NCBI RefSeq assembly: GCF_902497855.1
Contig: NZ_CABVHU010000017.1
Span: 1-64,000 of the forward strand
Reading direction: 5' to 3'
Length of the DNA: 64,000 bases
From: Pseudomonas fluorescens
Lineage (GTDB): Bacteria > Pseudomonadota > Gammaproteobacteria > Pseudomonadales > Pseudomonadaceae
Shown: one piece after another, positions 25,715 to 34,213 of the stretch
Layout: each line of letters starts with the position of its first letter
How positions within the stretch are numbered: the stretch's first letter is position 1
Notes under the pieces: generated by a model
What the model saw: the letters and a program-made list of their open reading frames with translations, nothing else
Told to the model about the DNA's origin: nothing
Database searches by the model: none
Made by a program: the position numbers and the translations under genes

Positions 25715-25730
25715 GTTTCATACACGAAAC
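25715..25730. promoter_or_regulatory. Imperfect palindrome, candidate upstream activator site 1
   Basis: GTTTCATACACGAAAC shares both half-sites with the perfect palindrome 123 bp downstream. It is about 200 bp upstream of the sigma-54 promoter at 25933, a normal distance for an enhancer-binding activator. It could alternatively be a site for the IclR-family protein encoded in the operon. Confidence 0.45.
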
Positions 25731-25837
25731 AAATCCGCTATTTCCCGACATACGACGTTACCTAAAAAGGCATTGCGCGCGCGCATTTTTCCGGGCGTTG
25801 CACGAGCGATGGGCAATTTCGTGCCAGATAAGAAACC

Positions 25838-25857
25838 ACGTTTCATATATGAAACGT
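25838..25857. promoter_or_regulatory. Perfect 20-bp palindrome, candidate upstream activator site 2
   Basis: ACGTTTCATATATGAAACGT is a perfect 20-bp inverted repeat, 75 bp upstream of the -24 element of the sigma-54 promoter. Its GTTTCATA half-sites recur at 25715. CCACGTTTCA, a match to its left half with the two preceding bases, also occurs in each copy of the 208-bp repeat upstream of the porin gene. Confidence 0.55.
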
Positions 25858-25932
25858 CAGAAATAATCTGAAATCTTCCTAAACATCTAATAACAAAGGA
25901 GTTTTTGACAAAAAACAAAACTCTCACAGGTC

Positions 25933-25948
25933 TGGCATTGTTCATGCA
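25933..25948 (+). promoter_or_regulatory. Sigma-54 promoter of the Rieske/ABC operon
   Basis: TGGCATTGTTCATGCA has the invariant GG-N10-GC spacing (GG 25934-25935, GC 25946-25947) and a good -24 element TGGCAT. The -12 element ATGCA deviates by one base from TTGCA. It is followed by the leader element 25951-25975 that recurs before the porin at 40626-40650. No activator gene lies adjacent. Confidence 0.7.
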
Positions 25949-25992
25949 CTAAACGGCGTATCACCTATAAAACAGACCAGAGACCCTTCCCA

Positions 25993-26844
25993 ATGGCTGT
26001 GAACGAGATGTACGCCGTCGCCCCTCAATGGAATAAGCCCGCTCCCAAGGACAATCCGGAGCCCACCGAAATTGAATTCCGCAATGTCGGCAAATGCTTT
26101 CCGGCCAAGGGAAAGTCCGAAGCGCCGTTTGCCATCCGCGAGGTGAATTTCAAGATCCGCCGCGGTGAAGTGGTGTCGATCATCGGCCCTTCCGGTTGTG
26201 GCAAGAGCACTATCCTGAACATGGGTTCCGGGCTGTATCGCCCTACCGAAGGCGAAGTCTTCGTCGGCGGTGAAGCCGTCACCGGGCCGGTCCGCCAGGT
26301 CGCGTTCATGCTGCAAAAAGACCTGCTGATGCCGTGGCGCAGTATTCGCCGCAACGTCGAACTGGGCCTGGAAATCCAGGGTGTACCGGCCGCCAAGCGG
26401 CAGGCGGTGGCCAAAGATCTGCTCGATCGCTGCCACCTGCAAGGTTTTGCCGACCACTACCCCTTCCAGCTGTCGGGTGGCATGCGCCAGCGCGCCGCAC
26501 TGGCTCGCACCCTGGCCATCGACCCGCAGGTGCTGTTCCTCGACGAACCGTTTTCGGCCCTGGATGCGCAGACGAAGATGATCCTGCAGCAGGACATGGC
26601 GCGGATGCTGTTCGATGAAAAGAAAACCGCCCTGTTCATCACCCATGACCTGATCGAAGCCATCGCCATGTCCGACCGCTTGCTGGTCATGAGCGCCCGC
26701 CCCGGCACCATCATCGAAGAAATCACCGTCGACCTGCCGTATCGCGACAACCCGCTGGAGCGCCGCAAGCTGCCGGAGATCGGTCCGCTGGCCGGTCGCC
26801 TGATGGAACTGCTGAAAGTCGGCGAAGACACCGAACTGCATTGA
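25993..26844 (+). CDS. NitT/TauT-family ABC transporter ATP-binding protein
   Basis: A 283-residue ABC ATPase with Walker A GPSGCGKST, Q-loop FMLQKDLLMPWRS, signature LSGGMRQRAALAR, Walker B VLFLDEPFSALD and switch FITHDL. The MLQKDLLMPW segment is typical of the nitrate/taurine/sulfonate and pyrimidine-precursor importers. The first 30 residues are an extra polar extension (proline-rich APQWNKPAPKDNPEP). It is the first gene of the long operon. The ATG at 25993 lacks an obvious ribosome site; ATG 26008 is an alternative. It works with the next two genes as the importer for the operon's substrate. Confidence 0.85.
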   Translation: MAVNEMYAVAPQWNKPAPKDNPEPTEIEFRNVGKCFPAKGKSEAPFAIREVNFKIRRGEVVSIIGPSGCGKSTILNMGSGLYRPTEGEVFVGGEAVTGPVRQVAFMLQKDLLMPWRSIRRNVELGLEIQGVPAAKRQAVAKDLLDRCHLQGFADHYPFQLSGGMRQRAALARTLAIDPQVLFLDEPFSALDAQTKMILQQDMARMLFDEKKTALFITHDLIEAIAMSDRLLVMSARPGTIIEEITVDLPYRDNPLERRKLPEIGPLAGRLMELLKVGEDTELH

Positions 26845-26883
26845 TCAACGCCCTTGTGGCCATCAACCTTTTCAGGAGTACGC

Positions 26884-27885
26884 ATGCTCAAGTCTCTGTT
26901 TCAATGTTTCAGCCAGGCCAGCGCCGTTGCGCTCGGCCTGGGCCTGGCCTTCGCTGCCCAGGCGCAGTCGACCGACGTGACCTATTTGTTGCCGGCACCG
27001 CCGAACCTGCCGGCGTTCGCTCCGTGGATCATCGCCCAGCAAAAGGGTTACTACGCCGCCCAGAACCTGAACATGAAGTTCATCGCGGCCAAAGGCGGTG
27101 TGGATGTGGCGAAACAGATCGGGGCCGGTAACGCCATGCTCGGTGGCGCCCTCGGTGATACGCCGATTGTGGTGCGGGCCAATGGAATACCGGTACGCGC
27201 GGTCGCGGTGCTGGGCGCTGGCGGCGTGACCATGATTGCCACCAATGCCGGCGCAAACATTAACTCGATCACCGACCTCAAGGGCAAGACCATGACGGTG
27301 ATGTCTTACTCGGACACCACCTACTACGCCCTGCTTGCCTCCCTGCGTAAAGCCGGCCTGAGCAAAAACGATGTGAATATCCAGGCTGCCGGCCCGGCAG
27401 GTGTCTGGCAATTGTTCTCGGCCGACAAAGCCGAGGCGATGGCCGGTGTGCCGGATTGGGTGGTCAACGCCGAAGAAGCCGGGTTGAAGATCAAGCTGAT
27501 CCCGCAATCGCAGATTTTCGAAAGCATGGCCCAGTCGATCATCGCCTCCGACGATGCCATCAAGCATCACCCGGACATTGTTCGCGGCACGGTCCAGGCA
27601 ACGCTGCAGGGCATGCGCGACATCATTGCGGACCCACGCGCCGCCGCCGTGACTTTCGCCAAGGCTGTTCCCGCCTATGCCGGCAAGGAAGATTCGCTGG
27701 AGAAAATCTTCAAGCTCTATGTCGAGCATGTCTATGCCAACCAGACCGTACTGGGCCGCATCGATCCGGCCCGACTGGAAGCGGTCCGCCAGTTTTATGT
27801 CAGCGAAGGCATCGTCACCCAGGAGCCGAAGCTCGACGACCTGTACACCAACCAGTTCATCGACACCCAAACCGCCGCGCAATGA
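26884..27885 (+). CDS. NitT/TauT-family ABC transporter substrate-binding protein
   Basis: A 333-residue periplasmic protein. The signal peptide ends near AAQAQS, followed by VTYLLPAPPNLPAFAPWIIAQQKGYYAAQNLNM, the opening of the SsuA/TauA/ThiY type II binding-protein family, and DLKGKTMTVMSYSDTTYYALLASLRKAGL. CAGGAG precedes ATG 26884. Family ligands include taurine, alkyl- and aryl-sulfonates, phthalates and pyrimidine precursors. Since the operon encodes a Rieske oxygenase and an extradiol-type enzyme, an aromatic or heteroaromatic acid is a reasonable guess, not a finding. Confidence 0.83.
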   Translation: MLKSLFQCFSQASAVALGLGLAFAAQAQSTDVTYLLPAPPNLPAFAPWIIAQQKGYYAAQNLNMKFIAAKGGVDVAKQIGAGNAMLGGALGDTPIVVRANGIPVRAVAVLGAGGVTMIATNAGANINSITDLKGKTMTVMSYSDTTYYALLASLRKAGLSKNDVNIQAAGPAGVWQLFSADKAEAMAGVPDWVVNAEEAGLKIKLIPQSQIFESMAQSIIASDDAIKHHPDIVRGTVQATLQGMRDIIADPRAAAVTFAKAVPAYAGKEDSLEKIFKLYVEHVYANQTVLGRIDPARLEAVRQFYVSEGIVTQEPKLDDLYTNQFIDTQTAAQ

Positions 27886-27913
27886 CGGTCAGTGACAACA
27901 AGGTAACGACACG

Positions 27914-28690
27914 ATGAAAAACCTCAATAACTCCATGCTCGGCAGCATCGCCCTGCTGATCCTGTTCCTGGTGCTCTGGCAGTGGGGCCCGGGACTGCTC
28001 GGCATGCCCGAATTCGTCATGCCGCAACTGAGCCGCGTGGCCCAGGAAAGCGTAGTGATGTGGCAGACCGGCGGCCTGCTGCAGCACACCTTGATCACCG
28101 CGTTCGAGATCATCGTCGGCTTCGGCCTGGGCGCCCTGCTCGGCGTGGCGATCGGCGTATCGCTGGGCCTCTCGCCCGCCGCTGAAGCCATGCTGTCGCC
28201 GTACATCCTGGCGCTGCAGATCGCGCCGAAAGTCGCCTTCGCCCCGCTGTTCGTGATGTGGCTGGGCTACACCATTTACCCGAAGATCCTGATCGCCATC
28301 CTGATCGTGTTCTTCCCGGTGATGATCAACGTGCTGTCGGCGATCCGCACCGTGGACCCGGACATGATCAACCTCGTGCGGACCATGAACGCCAGCCGCT
28401 GGCAGATCTTCCGCCTGGTGGAATTTCCGTCGGCCATGGCTGCGTTGTTCTCCGGCTTGCGCATCGCCTCGACCCTGGCCGTGATCGGCGTCACCGTCGG
28501 TGAACTGGTCGGCGGCAACCAGGGCCTGGGCTTCCTGCTGGTGGATGCCGAAGGCCAGGGCAATACCGCGGGCGTGTTCGTCGCCATCGTCATGCTGACG
28601 CTGATCGGTGTGCTCGCTTACGGCGCGGTGGTCTGGGCCGAGAAACGCATCCTGCACTACATGCCCAAAGCCATGCTGAGTACTCAATGA
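27914..28690 (+). CDS. NitT/TauT-family ABC transporter permease
   Basis: A 258-residue membrane protein with about six helices, starting with LGSIALLILFLVLWQWG. The SsuC/TauC-type cytoplasmic loop MNASRWQIFRLVEFPSAMAALFSGLRIAS contacts the ATPase, followed by GVTVGELVGGNQGLGFLL. It starts 28 nt after the binding-protein gene and its stop overlaps the SDR start (ATGA), coupling uptake to the first catabolic enzyme. Confidence 0.87.
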   Translation: MKNLNNSMLGSIALLILFLVLWQWGPGLLGMPEFVMPQLSRVAQESVVMWQTGGLLQHTLITAFEIIVGFGLGALLGVAIGVSLGLSPAAEAMLSPYILALQIAPKVAFAPLFVMWLGYTIYPKILIAILIVFFPVMINVLSAIRTVDPDMINLVRTMNASRWQIFRLVEFPSAMAALFSGLRIASTLAVIGVTVGELVGGNQGLGFLLVDAEGQGNTAGVFVAIVMLTLIGVLAYGAVVWAEKRILHYMPKAMLSTQ

Positions 28691-29454
28691 TGACGACCCT
28701 CAATCGTTTGCTCGAAGGCCGTCGCGTACTGGTCACCGGGGGCGCCCGCGGCCTGGGTTACGCCTTCGCCCAGGCCATCGGCCGCGCCGGTGCCCACGTA
28801 GTGATCGCCGACATTCTCGCCGAGCGCGTCCAGCAATCGGCCGCCGAACTGGTCGCTGAAGGCCTGACCGTTCATGGCGTGACCGTGGATCTGGCACAAC
28901 CGGATTCGATCGACGCCTGCGTCGCTGAAACCACCCGTTTGCTCGGGGGGCTGGACGGCCTGGTCAACAACGCGTCGATCACCAATTCCGGCGGCAAGAC
29001 CTGCGAAGAGCTGAGCCTCGATACCTGGGACCAGGTGATGCAGGTCAACGTGCGCGGCACCTGGCTGATGACCAGGGCCTGCCTGCCGGCCCTGCGCGCC
29101 AGTGGCCATGGCGCCATCGTCAACCTGGCGTCCGACACCCCGCTGTGGGGCGCGCCGAACCTGCTGGCCTATGTCGCCAGCAAGGGCGCGATCATCGCGA
29201 TGACCCGCAGCCTGGCCCGCGAACTGGGCGGCGACAACATCACGGTCAATGCCATCGCGCCCGGCCTGGTGCTGGTCGAAGCCACCGCCTACGTGCCCGA
29301 AGCGCGTCACCGCTTGTACAACGACCAGCGGGCGATTCAGCGCCCACAACTTCCCGAAGACGTCAGCGGCGCCGTGCTGTTCGCGCTGTCCGACCTCGCC
29401 CGCTTCATCACTGGACAAACCCTGCCGGTCAACGGCGGGTTCGTCATGCCTTGA
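28687..29454 (+). CDS. Short-chain dehydrogenase/reductase (classical, complete active site)
   Basis: A 255-residue SDR with TGGARGLGYAFA for NAD(P) binding, NNASIT in place of NNAG, NLASDTPLWGAPNLLAYVASK carrying the catalytic Ser, Tyr and Lys, and C-terminal TGQTLPVNGGFVMP. In an operon with a Rieske oxygenase it could be the dihydrodiol or alcohol dehydrogenase. It overlaps the permease gene by 4 nt. The substrate is not identifiable from sequence. Confidence 0.82.
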   Translation: MMTTLNRLLEGRRVLVTGGARGLGYAFAQAIGRAGAHVVIADILAERVQQSAAELVAEGLTVHGVTVDLAQPDSIDACVAETTRLLGGLDGLVNNASITNSGGKTCEELSLDTWDQVMQVNVRGTWLMTRACLPALRASGHGAIVNLASDTPLWGAPNLLAYVASKGAIIAMTRSLARELGGDNITVNAIAPGLVLVEATAYVPEARHRLYNDQRAIQRPQLPEDVSGAVLFALSDLARFITGQTLPVNGGFVMP

Positions 29455-29467
29455 TCAGGAGATAGCC

Positions 29468-30007
29468 ATGACCGATTTATCCGCGCAGCAAAACACCCCC
29501 AAAAGCTGGGAACAACCCGCCGGCAGCGACCTTGAAAGCTGGATGCAGACCCGCATCGCCCGCTACGAGACGCGCAAGTACGACTGGAACGCCCTGAAGT
29601 TCCAGGCCGACTACGACCCGAAATTCCGCCGCGCGCAAATGCGCTACATCGGCACCGGCGGCACTGGCGTGAGCACGGACATGAACACCATTCCATCGGA
29701 GAACTTCACCTTCTCCACCATGGTGATCCCGGCCGGTCACGAAGGCCCGCCGCACCTGCACACCGACGTCGAAGAAGTGTTCTTCGTGCTGCGCGGCAAA
29801 CTCAAGGTGGTGATCGAAAAGGACGGCGAACGCTTCGAAACCATCCTCACCGACCGCGACGTGATTTCCGTCCCGCCCGGCGTGTACCGCGAAGAGATCA
29901 ACATCGGCGATGAAGACGCGTTGATGTGCGTGATGCTCGGCGCGAAAAAACCCGTCACCCCGACCTACCCGCCAGAACACCCCCTGGCCTCGATCAAGCG
30001 CGGATAA
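29468..30007 (+). CDS. Cupin-domain protein
   Basis: A 179-residue protein with one cupin barrel (about residues 65-160). Motif 1 is PAGHEGPPHLHTDVEEVFFVLRG, with two His and one Glu as likely metal ligands, and motif 2 centres on DVISVPPGVYREEINIGDEDALM. CAGGAG precedes the ATG at 29468. In the second motif the usual metal-binding His is not obvious. It may be a small dioxygenase, isomerase or ligand sensor in the pathway; nothing more specific can be said. Confidence 0.75.
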   Translation: MTDLSAQQNTPKSWEQPAGSDLESWMQTRIARYETRKYDWNALKFQADYDPKFRRAQMRYIGTGGTGVSTDMNTIPSENFTFSTMVIPAGHEGPPHLHTDVEEVFFVLRGKLKVVIEKDGERFETILTDRDVISVPPGVYREEINIGDEDALMCVMLGAKKPVTPTYPPEHPLASIKRG

Positions 30008-30011
30008 GCCC

Positions 30012-30896
30012 ATGTTGCATGCCATCGACACCCTCGTCCCGCCGCTCACGGCCGACCTCCAGGCCCAGCTGGCTTTGCACTTTCCCCAGCGCATCCTGGA
30101 GCTCGCAGGCGCCCGCCAGGCCGTGCGCGAATGCGGGGCCGGGCCGGTCATCGTGTTGCTGCACGGGATCGGCTCGGGCTCGGCGTCGTGGCTGCAGGTG
30201 GCGCAAGAGCTTGGCCAGAGCGCCCGGGTGATCGCCTGGGACGCTCCCGGCTATGGCGACTCCACGCCTTTGAGGGCGTTGGCCCCGGACGCGTCGGACT
30301 ACGCCGAACGGCTGCTGCAGATGCTCGACGCCCTGGACATCCAGCGCTGTGTGCTGGTGGGTCACTCCCTGGGCGCGATCACCGCCACGGCGTTCGCCAG
30401 CGGCGTGCACCAGCAGCGCATCAGCCGGCTGGTCTTGATCAGCCCGGCCCAGGGCTACGGCCATCCATCGCGCGCCCTGCAGCGCCAGGAAGTGCGCAAC
30501 AAACGCCTGCGTGCCCTGGAACAACTGGGCGTCCAGGGCATGGCCGAGCAGCGCAGTGCCTACATGCTGTCGCCCAGCGCCAGCCCCAAGGCGCACGCCT
30601 GGGTGCAGTGGAACATGGCCCGGCTCAATCCCGAGGGTTATCGCCAGGCCATCGAACTGTTGTGCGGCGATGACCTGCTGCGCCACGCCCCGCTGTCGAT
30701 GCCGTGCGAAGTGCATTGCGGCGAAGCCGACGGCATCACCGCGCCCGAAAGTTGCCTGACCCTGGCCAAGGCCCTGGGCGGCACGTTCAACCTTATCGCC
30801 GATGCCGGGCACGCCAGCCCCATCGAACAACCTTGTGTGGTGGCGGGCCGACTGGCCTGTGCCATCAAAGAATCCCTGACAGGTGCATCGCTATGA
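30012..30896 (+). CDS. Alpha/beta-hydrolase (meta-cleavage-product hydrolase-like)
   Basis: A 294-residue alpha/beta-hydrolase with oxyanion motif LLHGIGSGSASW, nucleophile elbow GHSLGA (Ser119), acid GEADGIT and histidine DAGHASPIEQP. The pattern fits C-C bond hydrolases that act on extradiol ring-fission products and also esterases/lactonases. Because the same operon encodes a Rieske oxygenase and an extradiol-type VOC protein, hydrolysis of the ring-fission product is the favoured role. Its stop overlaps the IclR start (ATGA). Confidence 0.75.
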   Translation: MLHAIDTLVPPLTADLQAQLALHFPQRILELAGARQAVRECGAGPVIVLLHGIGSGSASWLQVAQELGQSARVIAWDAPGYGDSTPLRALAPDASDYAERLLQMLDALDIQRCVLVGHSLGAITATAFASGVHQQRISRLVLISPAQGYGHPSRALQRQEVRNKRLRALEQLGVQGMAEQRSAYMLSPSASPKAHAWVQWNMARLNPEGYRQAIELLCGDDLLRHAPLSMPCEVHCGEADGITAPESCLTLAKALGGTFNLIADAGHASPIEQPCVVAGRLACAIKESLTGASL

Positions 30897-31729
30897 ACGA
30901 TTCAGATCTGCTGAAGGACGCTCAGGACAAATACATCGTGCCGGGCCTGGAGCGCGGCCTGCTGCTGCTCTGCGAGTTCAGCCGGCGCAACCGCACGCTG
31001 ACCGCGCCGGAGCTGGCCCGGCGCCTGGCGCTGCCGCGCTCGACGATTTTCCGCTTGCTCACGACCCTGGAAACCATGGGCTTCGTCACCCGCAGCGGCA
31101 ATGAATATCGCCTCGGCATGTCGGTGCTGCGCCTGGGCTTCGAATACCTGGCCTCGTTGGAACTGACCGAACTCGGCCAGCCGCTGCTGGCCCGCCTGTG
31201 CGACCGCCTCAACTACCCGAGCAACCTGGTGGTGCGCGACGGCCGCTCGATCGTCTACGTGGCCAAGGTCTCGCCGCCGTCGGTGTTCTCCAGCGCGGTG
31301 AATGTCGGCACCCGCCTGCCCGCCCACGCCACGGTCCTGGGGCGCATCCTGCTCGAAGACCTGTCGCTGGCCGAGCTGCGCGAGCTGTACCCGGAAGATC
31401 ACCTGGAGCAGTTCTCGCCCTGCACGCCGAAAACCGTGATGGAGCTGTTCGACATGGTCCAGGCCGACCGCCAGCGCGGGTTTGTCAGCGGTGAAGGCTT
31501 CTTCGAGTCAGCCATTTCCACCGTCGCCGCACCGGTGCGCGATCAATCCGGGCAGATCGTCGCGGCCCTGGGCGTGACCATTCCGACCACGCAGATCGCC
31601 CACGTCAACTTCAACGAATTGCTCCTGCAGGTACGTCGCAGCGCCGACGAGCTGTCGCGGTTGCTCGACTACAACAGCGCGGCCGGCCACGACGGCCAGC
31701 ACCGCGTGACCGCCCTGATGAGGGATTGA
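30893..31729 (+). CDS. IclR-family transcriptional regulator
   Basis: A 278-residue protein. The N-terminal winged helix is GLERGLLLLCEFSRRNRTLTAPELARRLALPRSTIFRLLTTLE (read in parts), and the C-terminal IclR effector domain includes GTRLPAHATVLGRILLED and FVSGEGFFESAISTVAAPV. IclR proteins control aromatic-acid pathways as repressors or activators. It is embedded inside the operon, overlapping the hydrolase gene by 4 nt and followed 1 nt later by an SDR gene, so it is co-expressed with its likely targets. The GTTTCATA palindromes upstream of the operon could be its operators, though a sigma-54 activator is an equal candidate. Confidence 0.85.
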   Translation: MNDSDLLKDAQDKYIVPGLERGLLLLCEFSRRNRTLTAPELARRLALPRSTIFRLLTTLETMGFVTRSGNEYRLGMSVLRLGFEYLASLELTELGQPLLARLCDRLNYPSNLVVRDGRSIVYVAKVSPPSVFSSAVNVGTRLPAHATVLGRILLEDLSLAELRELYPEDHLEQFSPCTPKTVMELFDMVQADRQRGFVSGEGFFESAISTVAAPVRDQSGQIVAALGVTIPTTQIAHVNFNELLLQVRRSADELSRLLDYNSAAGHDGQHRVTALMRD

Positions 31730-31730
31730 G

Positions 31731-32528
31731 ATGAGTCTCTATCAACTGCAAGACAGCACCGCCATCGTGACCGGCGGTTCCTCGGGGATTGGCCTGGCCT
31801 GTGTCGAGTTGCTGCTCGAAGCCGGCGCCGCCGTGGCCTTCTGCGGGCGCGACGCGGATCGCCTGCGCAGCGCCGAAGCCGAACTGCGCCAACGCTTCCC
31901 CGAGGCGCGGTTGCTGGCCCGGGTGTGCAACGTGCTCGATGCCGACTCGGTCAACGCCTTTGCCGCCGCCAGCCTGGCCGCACTGGGGCCGGCCAGCGTG
32001 CTGATCAACAACGCCGGACAAGGTCGGGTCTCGACCTTCGCCGACACCAGCGACAGCGCCTGGACCGAAGAGCTGAACCTGAAATTCTTCTCGGTGATCA
32101 ACCCGGTCCGTGCCTTCAAGGCGCAGCTGCAAGGTGAACCGAACGCGGCCATCGTCTGCGTCAATTCGCTGCTGGCCAGCCAGCCGGAGCCGCACATGGT
32201 CGCCACCTCGGCCGCCCGCGCCGGGGTGATGAACCTGGTGCGCTCGATGGCCACCGAATTCGCTGTCGATGGCATTCGGGTCAACGGCATCCTGATCGGC
32301 CTGGTCGAGTCCGGGCAATGGCGCCGACGCTTCGAAGCCCGCGAAGAGCGGGAGCTGGACTGGAGCCAATGGACCGCCCGCCTGGCTCAACAAAAACACA
32401 TTCCCTTGGGGCGCCTGGGCCTGCCGATTGAAGCGGCCCGCGCGATCCTGTTTCTGGCCTCGCCTCTGTCGGCTTACACCACAGGCAGCCATATCGATGT
32501 ATCCGGAGGCCTGTCCCGCCATGCGTAA
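31731..32528 (+). CDS. SDR-family protein lacking the YxxxK catalytic pair
   Basis: A 265-residue SDR-fold protein with a normal cofactor loop TGGSSGIGLA and NNAGQG, and the serine region CVNSLLAS. The usual catalytic Tyr-x-x-x-Lys is replaced: the aligned segment HMVATSAARAGVMNLV has Thr and Arg at those places. The rest of the fold, including C-terminal TGSHIDVSGGLSRHA, is intact. It may use a different mechanism or bind a ligand rather than act as a standard dehydrogenase. The stop overlaps the ThDP-enzyme gene by 8 nt. Confidence 0.78.
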   Translation: MSLYQLQDSTAIVTGGSSGIGLACVELLLEAGAAVAFCGRDADRLRSAEAELRQRFPEARLLARVCNVLDADSVNAFAAASLAALGPASVLINNAGQGRVSTFADTSDSAWTEELNLKFFSVINPVRAFKAQLQGEPNAAIVCVNSLLASQPEPHMVATSAARAGVMNLVRSMATEFAVDGIRVNGILIGLVESGQWRRRFEAREERELDWSQWTARLAQQKHIPLGRLGLPIEAARAILFLASPLSAYTTGSHIDVSGGLSRHA

Positions 32529-34203
32529 TGAAAATACTGTCACCGTTGGCGCTGCCATCACCGCGTTCCTCGAGCAGTGCGACGTCAAGGCCGCGTTCGG
32601 CGTGATCTCGATCCACAACATGCCGATCCTCGATGCCTTCGCCGTGCGCGGCAACATCCGCTTCGTCATGGCCCGGGGCGAAGCCGGCGCCACCAACATG
32701 GCCGATGCCTATGCCCGCACCACCGGTGGCCTGGGCGTGTGCCTGACGTCCACCGGCACCGCGGCCGGTAACGCCGCCGGGGCAATGGTCGAAGCACTGA
32801 CCGCCGGCACGCCGCTGCTGCACATCACCGGGCAGATCGAAACGCCGTACCTGGATCAGGAGTTCGCCTACATCCACGAAGCCCGCGATCAACTGACCAT
32901 GCTCAAGGCCGTGTCGAAAGCCGCGTTCCGGGTGCGCAGCGTCGAAACCGCGATCAGCACCATGAAGCTGGCCGTGCAGACCGCACTGACCGCGCCTACC
33001 GGGCCGGTCAGCGTGGAAATCCCGATCGACATCCAGTCGACCTTTATCCCGATGCCGACCGACCTGTCGCCGCTGCCGATTCCGGTGGCCGTGCCCGCGC
33101 CCGAAGCGCTGGACCTGGTCGCCGAGCGCCTGGCCAGTGCCACCCGTCCGCTGTTGTGGCTGGGCGGCGGCGCACGGCATGCCGGCCCGCAAGTCAAACG
33201 CCTGCTGGACATGGGCGTCGGTGTGATCACTTCGACTCAAGGTCGCGGCGTGGTCAACGAAGACGATGAACGCTGCCTCGGCGCGTTCTCGCAGAACAAA
33301 ATGGTCGAGCAGTTCCTGCAAAGCTGCGACGCCCTGCTGATCGCCGGCTCCCGCCTGCGCAGCAACGAGACCTTCAAGTACGCGCTGAAACTGCCGCGCA
33401 ACACCTTGCGCATCGACGCCAACCCGGCCATCGAAGGGCGCAGCTACAACAGCGAGCTGTTCATCTGCGGTGACGCGGCACTGGCCCTTGAAGGCCTGGC
33501 GGATCGTCTCGAAGGTCGCTTGCAGATCGACCCGACGTTCCTCGCCGAACTCAAGGCCGTCCGCGAAAAATCCCGCACGCAACTGATCGCCGACCTCGGC
33601 CCGTACTCGGCCATGGTCGAACAGTTGCAAGCCCTCACCGGGCGCAATTTCTCCTGGGTACGCGATGTCACGCTGTCCAACAGCATCTGGGGCAACCGCC
33701 TGCTGACGTTGTACCACCCGCGCGCCGGCGTGCATGCCCTCGGCGGCGGCATTGGCCAAGGCCTGTCGATGGGCATCGGTGCCGCCGTGGCCGCGGCGGA
33801 AACCGCGCCTGAACGCAAGGTCTTCGCCCTGGCCGGTGACGGCGGTTTCATTCTCAACCTCGGTGAGCTGGCGACCCTGGTGCAAGAGAACGCCAACGTG
33901 GTGATCCTGCTGATGAACGACCAGCGCTATGGCGTGATCCGCAACATTCAGGACGCGGTCTACGGCAGCCGTCACTGCTACGTCGACCTGCACACCCCGG
34001 ATTATTCCAAGCTCGCCGAATCCCTGAACCTGCGCCACGGCCTGGTCACCGACCTGAAGGATTTCGGCAAGGTCGTCGACGGCGCGCTGGCGCAACCCGG
34101 TCCGTTCCTGCTGGAAGTCGACATGCTCGCCGTCGGCAGCTTCGCCACCCAGTTCGCCGGCCCGCCCAACAGCGAAACCAAAGCGCAGAAAGCCACGGCT
34201 TGA
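32521..34203 (+). CDS. Thiamine-diphosphate-dependent enzyme (acetolactate synthase/benzoylformate decarboxylase-like)
   Basis: A 560-residue ThDP enzyme with three domains. The N-terminal PYR domain has the cofactor-activating Glu in MARGEAGATNMADAY (about residue 52), the middle domain includes PLLWLGGGARHAG, and the PP domain has the GDG...N motif starting at AGDGGFILNLGELATLV (about 439) and ending MNDQRYG. Members decarboxylate or join 2-oxo acids. With an aldehyde dehydrogenase encoded two genes downstream, decarboxylation of a 2-oxo acid to an aldehyde that is then oxidised is a sensible proposal. It overlaps the previous gene by 8 nt, suggesting coupling. Confidence 0.78.
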   Translation: MRNENTVTVGAAITAFLEQCDVKAAFGVISIHNMPILDAFAVRGNIRFVMARGEAGATNMADAYARTTGGLGVCLTSTGTAAGNAAGAMVEALTAGTPLLHITGQIETPYLDQEFAYIHEARDQLTMLKAVSKAAFRVRSVETAISTMKLAVQTALTAPTGPVSVEIPIDIQSTFIPMPTDLSPLPIPVAVPAPEALDLVAERLASATRPLLWLGGGARHAGPQVKRLLDMGVGVITSTQGRGVVNEDDERCLGAFSQNKMVEQFLQSCDALLIAGSRLRSNETFKYALKLPRNTLRIDANPAIEGRSYNSELFICGDAALALEGLADRLEGRLQIDPTFLAELKAVREKSRTQLIADLGPYSAMVEQLQALTGRNFSWVRDVTLSNSIWGNRLLTLYHPRAGVHALGGGIGQGLSMGIGAAVAAAETAPERKVFALAGDGGFILNLGELATLVQENANVVILLMNDQRYGVIRNIQDAVYGSRHCYVDLHTPDYSKLAESLNLRHGLVTDLKDFGKVVDGALAQPGPFLLEVDMLAVGSFATQFAGPPNSETKAQKATA

Positions 34204-34213
34204 GGACTTCGTC

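Larger units (their letters stand above)
25471..25992. other. Divergent regulatory intergenic region
   Basis: About 520 bp between the OYE gene and the large rightward operon. It contains two GTTTCATA-type palindromes, a sigma-54 promoter and a leader element, listed separately. I see no gene or structural RNA. The stretch 25860-25930 is AT-rich, which fits DNA bending between enhancer sites and promoter. Confidence 0.6.
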
